Shown: positions 47,561 to 59,135 of the stretch, piece by piece | How positions within the stretch are numbered: the first letter of the stretch is position 1 | Layout: each line of letters starts with the position of its first letter | Assembly: GCF_003369915.1 (NCBI RefSeq) | Contig: NC_046673.1 | Span: forward strand, 21,195,718 to 21,259,717 | Source: Drosophila miranda | Taxonomy: Eukaryota; Arthropoda; Insecta; Diptera; Drosophilidae | DNA length: 64,000 nt | Direction: 5' to 3' | Translations under genes and position numbers: made by a program | Notes under the pieces: model-generated | What the model was told of the DNA's origin: nothing | What the model saw: the letters and a program-made list of their open reading frames with translations, nothing else | The model's database searches: none

Positions 47561-50500
47561 TAATACTATCTTTTATTAGGTAGTGTCTAAAAAAGGCTTA
47601 AACAGAAAAAATCAACAGTAATTGAGTATGGAATGTAGGGACCTATTAAGCTGAAAGGACATTGTGGCGAACAGAAATCCTTCCACGAAGAGAGGATATA
47701 CCATCACGAAATTTAGAGCGAATCACAAAAGACAGAGAGCAAGTCCCTCCAAACTTGAGCGCCAAATAAAAATGATTTGAAAGTAAAGGATAGGAACAAG
47801 TGAGCGACAAGGATTTAAATGCACTCCGTTGGAATAAAATATGCACGGAAGTAAGATTTGAAAGAGCGAAGATTAAAAAAACCTGCGCAGGGAAGATTCT
47901 ACACCAATTGTCCTTAAATATGCCTTTAAAAATGAAATATCAATTGCGGCAACTTCGTACCCAAGATTGTGGACATGAATAGTCTGGCCGGATGTGTGGT
48001 ATTTTTAGTGCGTTTTAATTCTATCTATCGATCTGGCCATCGGGCACCGACAACCCTGTTTGCCAGTCGCCGTTCGTGCGGCTCAACAGCTATGTAGCGG
48101 TGCTCTATTTTGGGCGGTTCGATTCAAATTTCAAGTCAATTTTTTATTTACTTGCTGGTAGCACTTCCAACATATATCACAAGTTAATGTGGCTAGATGC
48201 TTGCTATAAATAGATCACTGAAGTTCATTGATTTTAGGACATTCAGTGATTTGAACTGGAGCTCTTTTAAGCCGGACAGTGCTGCCCCTTTATCCAAATA
48301 ACATCTGACAGGATTTTTTCAACACTGGCATTAATTATAAATAATGATGGCAGTTTAGTGATTTTGCATTGCCGTTTGTATCGCATCTCGTATAAACGTG
48401 CGATCCATTCGAGACATGCCTCTGCCCTGCCCTGCTCACAGAGATATTCAGATGTCATGCCTTTTGGACTATTTTCGCTGCTGCTTTTGTCACGTCGCCA
48501 AACCGTTTTGGTGCTGTTGCGGGTGTGCGGGTGGGTGGGTGTGTGTGTGGGAAATGTTTTTATCGGCCATTAAAGAAATGCGCCAGCGTCTCATATCTAT
48601 AAATAGTGCCCGTACTTCGAATTGGCTGCAATTTAGATGCAGTTAGCATTTGTTTACCCCACAAGTGTTTTTTATTTTTGTGTGTATTTTTTGCATCTTG
48701 TTTTTGTGGCATTCATCAACAGGCATTACTTCTTTGGACCCGCAGAAAGCCTTGAACCAATTTATCGACGATTGACGTTTGTTAACGGCATCGCATCCCA
48801 CAATGTACATAGAAAGAACTTCTGGTTGAGTCACTCAAATTCACATCTTAATGAATTTTCACACATATTGGAACTTGGCATGGAACATTTTTCGATCGCT
48901 GGCTGTTCTGTCGGGAAGCTAATGACCTCGCAATGGGTTGGGTTACGTCTGGATATGTACATATGTATATGTACATATGTATGTACATATATAATGGGAA
49001 GGCGCTTTCTCTAGCTCAGGGGTCTTATGTTCATAGGGAAATGCGCTGCTGCTGCGCTGCCGCTCACGTACACGTGTGCAAAAGTGATCGGCAGCAATTC
49101 AATGCTTTCTACGCACACAAACGCAATGCAATGAGTGCGTGCTGACCGCTGCTCTAGCGTCATCACTCGCGCCCTTGCCCTTTAGGTAGCAATCCGAATA
49201 TTGTACGTAAAACCACTTGAGTTTTACTGCCGTCAGATGGGAGAAGGATCGAAAGTCAAGTATAACTTGAGAGTAAGAACGTGTCATTATACATACATAC
49301 TCGGACATACATACATATGTACATATGTATGTATGTAGCTGAAAAATATTATCAAGCGAATGAATGAGTGGCAAATTTAAATGAAATCGACAAACACATC
49401 AAAAAAATAGAAATAAACGTAATTATTTAATTGGAGCTGACATACTGTATAGCTAAAGCGTAAAATGCGAATTGAATTTCAAGAAAAAAATAAATATAAG
49501 AAAATTACCATGAGTAAACCAGCAATTAATGAGAATTGCATGTACCAACGCGTTCTGAAATTTTCGGAAAAACAAAATTTGATAATTCAATAAATTATTC
49601 ATATGATATGGCTATGAAACGGCAAACTATTTCTTAGTAATTTCTTTGAAATTAAATTTAATTCGATTACAATTTGACTTTGAAAAGTTGATCTATAGTT
49701 TCCTGTTTGGAAAATGATTATCAATTCGAATTGCGGTAGGTTGATTTATCCAGCCCGTGTAACAATCGTACTCGTACTGGTACCTTCTTATTATCTCACA
49801 TGTTTAGCGACGCATTGACGTCGCTTGCAAACAATTTCACAATTCTGCGATCATCATGCCCACTTGATGAGGGTGGGAATGGAAGTAAACGGAATTGAAT
49901 CATATGTGTAATAGAGCCAAAACCAGGCACTTACATAAGCCCGTCGGCGTGACATCGAGCCACATGCCCGACCAGCCAAAGTTTCTGGAATCTTCTTCCT
50001 TAGTTTCGATTAGAATTCCATATCTAAATACATCTGATCCCAGATGCCAGACGGGAGGGAACTCTACCTATTGAATGGGAAACTCTTTCCTCCATCGGGG
50101 CATACGATCATCCAAGTGTTGATGCCTGCATTTTGGAGTCAGGGGACGTCATCGGTATCGGCTTAATTTTAAGCCAGGGCTCAATGTCCAAGCTCAAATA
50201 TTTGTACACCTACTTGTACATATGTACGTGTGTACATATCGTATGCTCTTTTCCATGGTGCCGTTCTTATCGATCAAATGCCCGTTTCTTCGAATGGAAC
50301 AGCTGTTGGGGTAGGGCCTGGCCGGGGCCGGTGGCAAAGGGACGGGACACGCAATCAAAAGCCACTCATGAGCGAATGGAATTTTCCATTGCAGTTTTTC
50401 GTGCAAATGCTGTGTGCCGTCTTTAACCCTACAATGGATAACGTTCGACCATAGAACGAATTTGTTAATAATTTATAGAATTTAAGCTATTTTAAGCTAG

Positions 50501-51668
50501 ACCAAACAATAATCTAATATCTAAAATTTGATACAATTATTTTCTTTAATTTAAAACTAAATTGCTGGAATTTACAAAAATCATCTTATCTCCGTTTTGC
50601 TTTCCTATTAAAATCCAAATAATTATGACTGCTTTTTAAATTTCAAGTTATAATTTCGACGATCTTTCTATTTGAGCAAAAGTTCGGTAACACACAAGTG
50701 GTGTAATTGGATTTAATTGTCTAATGTGTATGTACATTCCAGTATATGTATAATATTTAATATATGAACAATCATTAAAAATATAAATTATAGCGTTACA
50801 CAGAGTGGAATGTTTTAGGCAAACAAAAAAAAGGTGCAATTGGGAGTTCAGTTCTGTGATTTTCACTTTTGGCACACCTGTAATTTGCAGTTACGTACCA
50901 GAACGACCCCATGGGCATGCATGGGTTTAATTGCAGTCTCTCCACTGCTCGCTCGCTCGCTCTCCCCTCTCTCACCCTCTACGACCATTAATGCTAATGG
51001 CATGTGAATGAATGCAAAAAGAGGGGGATGCGAGGCAGAGAAAGAGCGCCAGTGTGACTGACGACTCTGACTGTCCCACTCACTCACTTACTCACTCATT
51101 ACACGTCTGCCTGCTCGCTTACTCCCTCACGTCACATGAAATTACAGTGGCCGCCGTCAGCCGACAGCGTCGGCGGGCGACATCGTCAGTGTTGTTCTCA
51201 TTGATTTTGCTTTGTTCGCGTAAATTGTTCTCTTTATGCTAATGTTGTTGCTGTTGCTCTGCCAAATTGCCAACAGAGAGAAAGAATGAGAATAAAATTA
51301 ATGTGGAAGAGGCGGAGAAGAAAGAGGATTGGGGAGGAAGACTGGAGTGCAGTGGTGCTAGAGTGAAGTCATTCACTTGAAGAGCGGTGCTAAGCGAGAG
51401 AGCAGCAGGAGGATTGCAAGGCGTACTTGTGCAGGGTAAGGGCCGACCCTTTCCTTCTCTCTCGAGTTGTATATTTTGTTTGTCTCATTCTTACTCCACC
51501 CCTAGCACTGCACCGTTCAGGGAAGCCCAAAGCCTCACCTTGCATTAATATATACATATGTATACATATTTCGAAGAAGACTGGAGCCAGGGAGAGCAGG
51601 GAGAGAAATGGGGTGAGCGTAACTGATTAAGAAAAGAGAGAGGACGGAATAGCATGTTAAGTTTACCG
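47561..51668. other. Non-coding stretch between the zinc-finger and SDR genes
   Basis: No supported gene. A DRE-like TATCGAT at 48,025-48,031 lies in a GC-rich island (48,000-48,130) that could be a promoter, but no open frame follows on either strand. Palindromic ACATATGT-type tracts occur at 48,955-48,990 and 49,300-49,335. Confidence 0.5.
49010..49160. repeat. Dispersed repeat copy 1 (CTGCTGCGCTGCC / ACACGTGT family)
   Basis: It shares with 58,975-59,135 the ordered blocks GGTC..., GAAATGCG..., GCTGCTGCGCTGCC, CACG-ACACGTGT and GCGTGC-GACC. A non-coding dispersed repeat of unknown family. Confidence 0.55.
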
Positions 51669-51674
51669 TTTATT
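51669..51674 (-). promoter_or_regulatory. Candidate polyadenylation signal of the SDR gene
   Basis: AATAAA on the minus strand about 360 bp past the stop. Confidence 0.5.
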
Positions 51675-51744
51675 TTAATTTGGGTTTTTCTGCCTAGTGT
51701 TATGCACAAGAAATAAACAAAAAAAAAAAAAAACAACAAAAGAA

Positions 51745-51900
51745 GGCCAGCTTCGGTGGGCCGAAGCTTTTGATACCCTTTAAGATCGATCGTTCCTAGA
51801 TCGTTCTTAGAAATGATTGGTTTTGTGTGTGAAATTTAAACTTTATAGCGGAAAAATCACTTTTCATAGAAACCGAACGACGGACATGTGATCGCACGAT
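51745..51900. repeat. Dispersed repeat fragment (TTTTGATACCCTTT family)
   Basis: Begins GGCCGAAGCTTTTGATACCC then GATCGATCGTTCC. It matches the starts of the segments at about 7,105 and 58,620. Confidence 0.5.
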
Positions 51901-51993
51901 ACGCGTAATACAAAACTATAAAATAAGTTAAGTGCAAGGTCTTCCAATCGAACCCCCGTCTTGGTACAGTATTGATCGAACCTCTTCCTTATG

Positions 51994-52020
51994 ACTACGA
52001 CGACGACGACGACGACGACT
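51994..52020. repeat. ACG/CGT trinucleotide repeat just past the SDR stop
   Basis: TACGACGACG run in the 3' UTR, ending just before the stop codon. Confidence 0.85.
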
Positions 52021-52030
52021 ATGACTACGA

Positions 52031-53215
52031 CTACGAGCGATTGACCACAACGGTGTCCACTGTTTCAGCGGCTGCTGTACCTGGGCTGCCATTACCGTTG
52101 GCACTCCCGTTAGTGCTCCCATTGCCATTCTGTGCCGGTGGCGGCTCTATGGGGGGCAGACCCACCAGCCTCTCGCTCTCCCGCCAGAGCCAGTCGGCGG
52201 TGTCCGTACTGCGGGCCCAGGGAACCAGGGGAAAGCGCATGCTGTCCGAATAGTAGCCGCCGGTGGAGCTCTCCAGGGACGGGTCCAGGGCAAGGCGCAG
52301 CGTTGTCTGTGCCCCAGCCTTGGGGGTCTTGAAGAAGTACAGCGAGACGACCTGCAGGGCGCTCTTCATCCAGGCAGGGCCGGCAAAGTGTCGATTCAGT
52401 TCGGTGCGAACGACGCCCGGGTGGCAGCAGTTGACCGTCACCCCGGTGTCTTTAAGCAGGGTCGACAGCTTGCGGGTGAAGAGGATATTGGCCAGCTTCG
52501 ACTGGCTGTAGGCTCCAAAGAACTTGCTGTACTTTCGCTCGCTCATGAGGTCCTCGCGATTGACGCGCCCAAAGAGGTGTGCCGCCGAGCTGACCACCAC
52601 GATCCGGCTGGGCGTGGCCTGCTTGAGCCGGTCGAGCAGCAGGTTGGTGAGCAGAAAGTGGCCCAAATGGTTGACGCCCAGCTGCTGCTCGTAGCCGTCG
52701 GCGGTGAGGGAGCGGGGACAGGCCATGATGCCGGCATTATTGATCAGCAGATCCAGGCGCGACTCCTCCGCCTTGAAGCGGGCCACAAAGTTGCGCACGG
52801 ACTCCAGGGAGCCGAGGTCCAGGCTGCGATTAAATAGCTGCTGGTTCTGGGTGCGGTCCATGATCTCGATGCGGGCCGCCTCACAGCGTCCCGGGTCACG
52901 GCAGGCCATATACACCTTGGCCCCCCTTCGGGCCAGCTCCAGTACCGTCTCCTTGCCGATGCCCGTGTTGCAGCCGGTGACGATCACCACCTTGCCGTCG
53001 ATGCGGTTCGCCTTGCGGTAGGCGGGGCCCTGGATGCACTTGCGCAGCAGCCACATCACGAACAGTGCACAGATCCCGATCAGCAACAGGAGCACGAACC
53101 ACGCCCAGAATCCACGAAAGCAGAGCGTCTTCTCCACCGCCTCTGCGGTCGGATCAAAGCCGGCTGGCAGTGCTGTTGTCCCTGTTCCTCCAATGGGTGT
53201 GACAGCCTCCGACAT
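52031..53215 (-). CDS. CG3842: Membrane-anchored retinol dehydrogenase-like SDR (CG3842-like)
   Basis: Single exon, 394 aa, on the minus strand. A hydrophobic segment at about 36-57 (FWAWFVLLLLIGICALFVMW) anchors the protein, probably in the ER. The short-chain dehydrogenase core follows: the Rossmann TGCNTGIG motif at 80-87 (NADP-type with a following CRD at 105-107), NNAG at 159-162, catalytic Ser near 210 (VVVSSAAH) and YxxxK as Tyr236/Lys240 in YSQSK, then the CHPGVVRTEL substrate loop. This is the RDH11/12/13-type retinal reductase family. The last 40 residues are Asn/Gly/Ser-rich low-complexity sequence. The symbol is offered from family and neighbourhood memory; the substrate is not determined by sequence. 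Confidence 0.93.
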   Translation of the reverse strand: MSEAVTPIGGTGTTALPAGFDPTAEAVEKTLCFRGFWAWFVLLLLIGICALFVMWLLRKCIQGPAYRKANRIDGKVVIVTGCNTGIGKETVLELARRGAKVYMACRDPGRCEAARIEIMDRTQNQQLFNRSLDLGSLESVRNFVARFKAEESRLDLLINNAGIMACPRSLTADGYEQQLGVNHLGHFLLTNLLLDRLKQATPSRIVVVSSAAHLFGRVNREDLMSERKYSKFFGAYSQSKLANILFTRKLSTLLKDTGVTVNCCHPGVVRTELNRHFAGPAWMKSALQVVSLYFFKTPKAGAQTTLRLALDPSLESSTGGYYSDSMRFPLVPWARSTDTADWLWRESERLVGLPPIEPPPAQNGNGSTNGSANGNGSPGTAAAETVDTVVVNRS

Positions 53216-56200
53216 CGCTGGCTGTATGCGAATGTGTTTCTGTGTGTGTGTGAGTGAGAGAGAGCAGAAAAAAGAGAGAAAAGAAAGTTCAATTGTTGTT
53301 TTAGATGGAGACTGGAAAGGGCATGCATGGAAGTGGTTGTGGATCTGAAGTGGATCATTTGTGGATCGTGTGTACTTTGTCAGTAAAAGAAGCAGTGATT
53401 ATCAGTAATTATCGATAGTCTGCAATAAAATTATTGTTTCCAGCCATCTAATTATGGGTTAGTGCTTACTTGAAGAATCAGTACTCGTATTTCCACACAA
53501 TTTAAAACTATATCGATTATGGATCGTTGGAATTTCAAATCTTAAGAATATGTCAAGGGATTTCACTGCAATTTATGTACACCTGAAGCAGGGTTTTAGC
53601 TATTATCCATTTGTGGATCGATAAAGGAACAAGTTCGATTTTTTCCTTCGCTCTTTATTGTTACAACTTGTCCATACAGTGTATTATCCTTGAATGAAGC
53701 CGTTTCGGGTAATGTTTTCACCCTCAATTATAATTAGTGGAGCTCTTTTATTGATTGTCGGTCAACGCAGCGCCATTCAAATTCGAAAACAAGCCTCTCC
53801 ACCACACTTTCATTGACATATTCGGCATTCTTTTAGGGGAAATTACTCAACTTTCTTTTGAGTACCAGCACAGCACACCACAGCACACCTTGCCCACCTG
53901 CTGCTTTCGTAGCTTACCGAATATTTGATATCTTTACTGCAGATAACGCTGGTGGCCTAGAGACTGGAGACAATGATGGGAACACAGATCCAACTGAGAC
54001 TTTTGGCCAACACGATTCTCACTCGGGTGGTCAGGTGGCGATTTCGCACATTTCCACTTTCGTTTGCTCGATCGATTAGGAAGAGTGGCTCCGCTCTGAA
54101 GCCCTCTGTTTATGTTTACGGGTCAGGTTGGTGGTGGTGCCTCTGCTTGGTCTTTGCGTCCAAACGACTGGCGCGATCTTAGCCAACTGAATGTAGGCTC
54201 CAATTGTAAGCTTACGGCTTCGTCTGAGCCGCTAACACGTCAAAAAATAACCTGAAAATAAGTGTTTTCGAGGCGGTTTGCCTCGGCCGACACTGTCTGC
54301 TGTTATTAACATGCCTCTGTCTCTGCCTCTGCTGCTGCTGCTGCATGTGCCGCAGCTGCGGCCTGGCCTTAAATTCGAGTCGTTGTTGTAGTGTTTCTCT
54401 TCAACTTTCACTTTGTTCAGTTTTTTGTATACCCTCTTGGCAGAAGGGTATTCTAGTTTTCAAGCATCACAACAAAAGAAGCATTTTTCTTTTGATCTAT
54501 TGATCATAATCTAATAATCTTGTTTTAAAATCATACATTGCAAAATGTGATCGATAATAAACAAACGATCCACTAAGATTCGGTCACTTAATCATAGCTC
54601 CTATAGGAAAAATCTCATAAATAAATCCTATAGCTTCTATCGGAATTAGTGGCTATCAATGAAACGATCGATCTGGGTAGGGTATCACAAGGTTCGGCTT
54701 TCTTGATATTGTTTTTACACATTGCTGCCTCTGCCTTTCTTGCATTCTGCTTTGCTCGCTGCTTCTGTCCACGTTTGTTTTGCTCACTCGTTCGCGGAGC
54801 GCACTGCCGCCGCCTGCCTCTTTTTGTGGCTTCCCCGGGGCCTACCGGCCACAGCACACCACACCACTCCTATCTCATAATGAGGCCATTCCAATTCGCA
54901 TCACGATTTTTCTCCGCTCTCCCCGAAGAGAGCCGTCTGGCTGCGGCTGCGGGATCAAGACCCCAGGGGTTGCGAGCACCTGTCGAGGATCGCAGAGGTG
55001 CCTGGCCGCGCTGGCCCCTGGCCCCCGACAAGGCCAAGACTATGAACAATTCATTCGCACCGGCTGGTTATGACTTGGACTTGGACTTGCACTTTGCTTT
55101 CAAGTCTTAACCAGCGCCGTGTTCGCGCCTCAAACCTCGTAATTTGGTGGAAATCCGTCGGGCAGCACGCACGAAAATCGATGGGGAAGCACAAACACAC
55201 ACAAAAAAAACCAACAAAAAACAGAAACACGGATAATGACGACAGAGCAGAGTTGAATGTCCTTGACTCAGGCCGAAAAGCAAGTCGCAGGGGTCACAGG
55301 ATTTGAGGGCTTGTGAGGGGTATTTTGTTGTTGTTTTTTTTTTTGGTGGCTGACGTGCGTTTTCACATGCCAAACAACAATGCCAGGAAGAGAGAGAGAG
55401 AGAAACTCAGAGAAAGAGAGAGGAGAGAGTGTTTATGATAAGAGAAAGAGCACACCAGAAGAGAAGCAGGGTCATGGTGTATTAATAAGAGGTGTGCCCC
55501 TTCCCAAACATACAAAAAAACCAACACTAAACGATAGCGAGTGACACAAGCCAAATATTCACCCAAATAAAATACGCGCGAATGTGCCTTACCTTAAATT
55601 GGCATTCCTTGGCTACATACAGGGTCGGAGCGCAGGAGTCGGCCCAAGTTAGAGAGCAGTGGTAGGTGGTAGGGCCGAGAGTGTGCGCAACTTTGGACTA
55701 GGTCAGGACAACGCGTCGTCAGACGCCGTTCCTTTTCCCGCACTGTTAAATCGATGAGCAGAAACAGCCACCCCTCAATACCCTGGTCCCTTCAGTTCAG
55801 ACTTTTGGCTTTTTGGGAATTTTCCACTGCCTGGCCGCAAGACGGGCCCTGAACAACAACGACCCTCGTTGAGGGTTTCAAAGGAGACCGTGTTAGTTCT
55901 AGAACGTTTTGTTTCGTTTCGACAGCATGGCATATGCATTCAAAAATCGATGAAATATCATTAGGAATTGTTCAACAGATGTACAATATGTACACTAAAG
56001 AAAGACCCATATTACCCTTGGAGAACGAACTTTAAACTTGATCATCTCAGACCTCATAAATCTTATTGGCAGATAATTATCTGCGAATTTACTTTGCCGG
56101 ACTTAAGTACTGGCACGGCAATCAAATTTCAGTTAACTGCTGTTTTAAGAGCTTTTTCGTCGCGATTTTTAAGAGGAAAAATAATTGTATCCGACAAATT

Positions 56201-57689
56201 GAACAAAACTTCTTTAAGAATAGCTAATTTAAGTATTCTTGTAATTCGCACATGTGGCCACTATTTTTTGAAAAGGATTCAACCTAAGTTGAAAATACGA
56301 CAAATCGCAAACCACAGAATTTCATAGGAAAGTCATTCCGCATATTCCCAACCAAGGAAAATCGTAAGCTGGTATCGGCGAAATTACAAAAAAAGATACC
56401 GCCAACCAATCGGAGCATTGTTCGATGGTTTAAAAGACCTTCAGACCAGTCCTAGATACATAGTATATCAAATAGGATTTTTACAATATCCCACTTAAAG
56501 CGGTTCTGTGGATGCACCTCAGTGGCCTTGTAATTGCAACATTCTGTGGCACCCACGTACAAATGCATTCCTCTGAATTTCAGGCATTGCTGCAAGTGAC
56601 AAGTGCTTTTTGTTCTAGTCTAATTTGTAATGAAATTCCTCGAAGTAACTGGAAATTGGTTTTCAGTTTGTGGATCTGACACTGCATTTTACGGAAGGTT
56701 TAAACTTTAAGGAACGCTCAACACTGAAACATTGTGTCTTGCAACTACCTCGAGTGACAGCATGTTTTGAAAAGCAATTGCCGCAAAAATGCCACAATTC
56801 CAGAGTTTAGTCCTCCACAGGAAGTCAGCTTGTGGCTTTCAAGAGGATGATGCACAAATGCGAAAGAGGTTTCACAAAATTACCATAAATCAAGCATTTA
56901 TTCCTTCATTATATGGGGGCGACATTGCGGTGCACAATCCGCTTACAGCTGCAGGGGGGCGCGTGGAGCACCGCGCGTGGCACGAACGGGCATACGGGTA
57001 TGTTTCTCACATTAAATTTGGTTTCTATCTGGTGTAGCTTCCGCTTTGTTCTCGATACGCGAACATCCTTTTATCCTCTTAGTAAGTCAGCGGCAGCTCA
57101 TGCACTCCACTGCTAATCGCCTTTGGATGCTATTAGCATCCCAGCAACCCTGCAGCCCAGCATCCCGGCATTCCGGCATTCCGGCCACGCCCCCTGCCTT
57201 CCCTTTCGGCTTCACCTGCGACTCTATGCGACACAGGGCTTAATTGTGTCAAAGAAATTGTGTAAAGTTTGCTCTTATCTTGCAAGTGCCACGTCGCCCA
57301 CCAGAATACATGACTCTCCGCCTGACGTCAATGCAGAGTGGGTGATGGTATGGGGACACATAATTGGGGCACATGCATTATTGCGTTATATAAGCGCATG
57401 GGGAGATGAGATTAGTTGAGACTGACCTTGATCTTCGAGCGAATAATGAGTGGAAGCGCTGCCAAAAGCCCACAAGACCTAGAAAACCGCGCGATAAGTA
57501 CTAGTACTACGAGAGTAAACAACTTGTCACAACACGCGCAGGAGGCAACTGTACCGCTGTAGCACATGCCGCCTCGTTCTTATATAAAACGAATCGACTG
57601 CAGCAGAATATACAAATTAATTTTATTCCATAGAGATAATCCCCCATTCCCATTCCAGAATCCGAAAACTGACCAGCCGCAAGAAGCTA
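53216..57689. other. Non-coding stretch upstream of the SDR gene
   Basis: The SDR leader is GA-rich just upstream of the ATG. Beyond about 53.4 kb no gene is supported. An isolated plus-strand frame at 55,968-56,327 has AT-rich codons and no recognisable domain. A segment at about 54,430-54,690 with TATACCCTCTTGGCAGAAGG resembles transposon-end sequence. Confidence 0.5.
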
Positions 57690-57830
57690 CACAGATCCAT
57701 TGGAAAGAGAATGAACAGGGAATGAGAACGTATTTATTGAAAGAGAGGGACTGAGATCCATTCAATCCACTAAAAGAGAGGGAATAAGATCCATTCAATC
57801 CATTGAAAGAGCGGGGATTAAACAGAGACG
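57690..57830. repeat. Short degenerate tandem repeat (AGATCCATT...GAAAGAG unit)
   Basis: A unit of about 40 bp containing AGATCCATTCAATCCA then AAAGAGAGGGA recurs about three times. Confidence 0.7.
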
Positions 57831-58614
57831 CACTGATAACGAGAGAGCGGTGCGGTTGGGAGTCGAAGATTTTGAGTTTGAGGGCAAGGTAGGTTAACGA
57901 AAAGGTAGGAAAGGTAGGTAGGATTCATGGATTCACGAACAATATGTGAACTGGCTTGCAATTTTACTGAATATTTACATTGAATACCGAAATCATGCAT
58001 TCGTAACGAAAGAGAAGCAGCTCCCGTCCCGCTCATCATCAGAAGTGTGGAAATGGAGGAAGGCCACTGGGGCCATGGCATTGCCTCCCAAAACAGGATC
58101 GAACTGGGAATAATTGTTCAATAACTGTTCAATTAAGCAGCGACTTGAATGCGGCACGCGCGAATCACAACCAGAGAGACTGAGTGAGAGGAGAGCAGAG
58201 CAGAGCATCAGCAGTGTGGTCGTCAGGGGGGAGAGCAGGCAGGGTGGTAATGCCAATGAAAACCTGTTGCCTCTCATGGCAGCATAAGAGCGCACACAAT
58301 AGCCCCCAGTCCCCCAGCGCTCTGTGCTCCCGATGACCAATCAAGCTTCAACTGATTCGTAAATTAGCAAATAGAACGAAAAGCCAAAGACAAAGAGAAC
58401 AACAACAGCAAAGGCAAAATCAAAATCAAAAGCAAAATCAAAAGGGGCGAGAAACGAACCAGATGAAAGCGCATCAACAGCAACAAGCGGAGAGAGCACA
58501 ACAAAGAGCAAGAGCAAGTGCGGAGCGCAACGGAACGGAACAGCAAGGCACAAGAACAAGAACAAAAAACAGAAAGAGAAGAAATCAGAAGGCCCAGCAG
58601 GAAATCAAAAGTGG

Positions 58615-58730
58615 GCTATCGATTGGTGGGTCGAGTCTTTTGATACCCTTGATCGATCAGTGATCGTACACATCGAAGGTTTACTGTACGGTACATGCAA
58701 TGGGAAACCAGTTAACAGTTCAGGCTACTC
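58615..58730. repeat. Dispersed repeat fragment (TTTTGATACCCTT family)
   Basis: GGGTCGAGTCTTTTGATACC then GATCGATCAGTGATCG. Same start as the segments at about 7,105 and 51,755. Confidence 0.45.
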
Positions 58731-58974
58731 TCCCATTTCCGACCGACACCCGAGCTTTCTACTGTTGTCGGATAAATAATGGTATTCCTGGAAGTCTCTA
58801 AGGCCTGATTACCATTTCGTGGATCTCTGTCGCAGCGTGGAAAGTGGTTTTCGTTTTCTGTTCCAAAAACCAACAAAAGCTCTTATCAGATGAATAATGG
58901 TACTATTCCCAGAAGTAACTGAGTTTAGATAGCTGCCAAGCTGCCAAGGATGGAAGGATGCTAACTTCACAGTG

Positions 58975-59135
58975 CGAAGCTCTAGTCCAGGAGTCGGCAA
59001 GGCCCTGCCTCGTTTACCTAGGAAAGTGCGTGGCTGCTGCGCTGCCCCCCACGAACACGTGTATAACAGTGGCTGCCATTGCATTCAAACAAACACTCCA
59101 AAAAAAGTGAATATATGCGTGCCGACCCCCGGTCC
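58975..59135. repeat. Dispersed repeat copy 2 (CTGCTGCGCTGCC / ACACGTGT family)
   Basis: Same block order as 49,010-49,160, here with a clearer GAGTCGGCAAG start and GCGTGCCGACC end. Confidence 0.55.

Noticed and set aside
54649..55110. 153-aa plus-strand frame
   Set aside because: Starts within repeat-like sequence; mixed hydrophobic and low-complexity composition without a domain or promoter.
55968..56327. 119-aa plus-strand frame considered as a transposase remnant
   Set aside because: No DDE, RT or helix-turn-helix motif that I can identify; AT-rich codons with no supporting termini.
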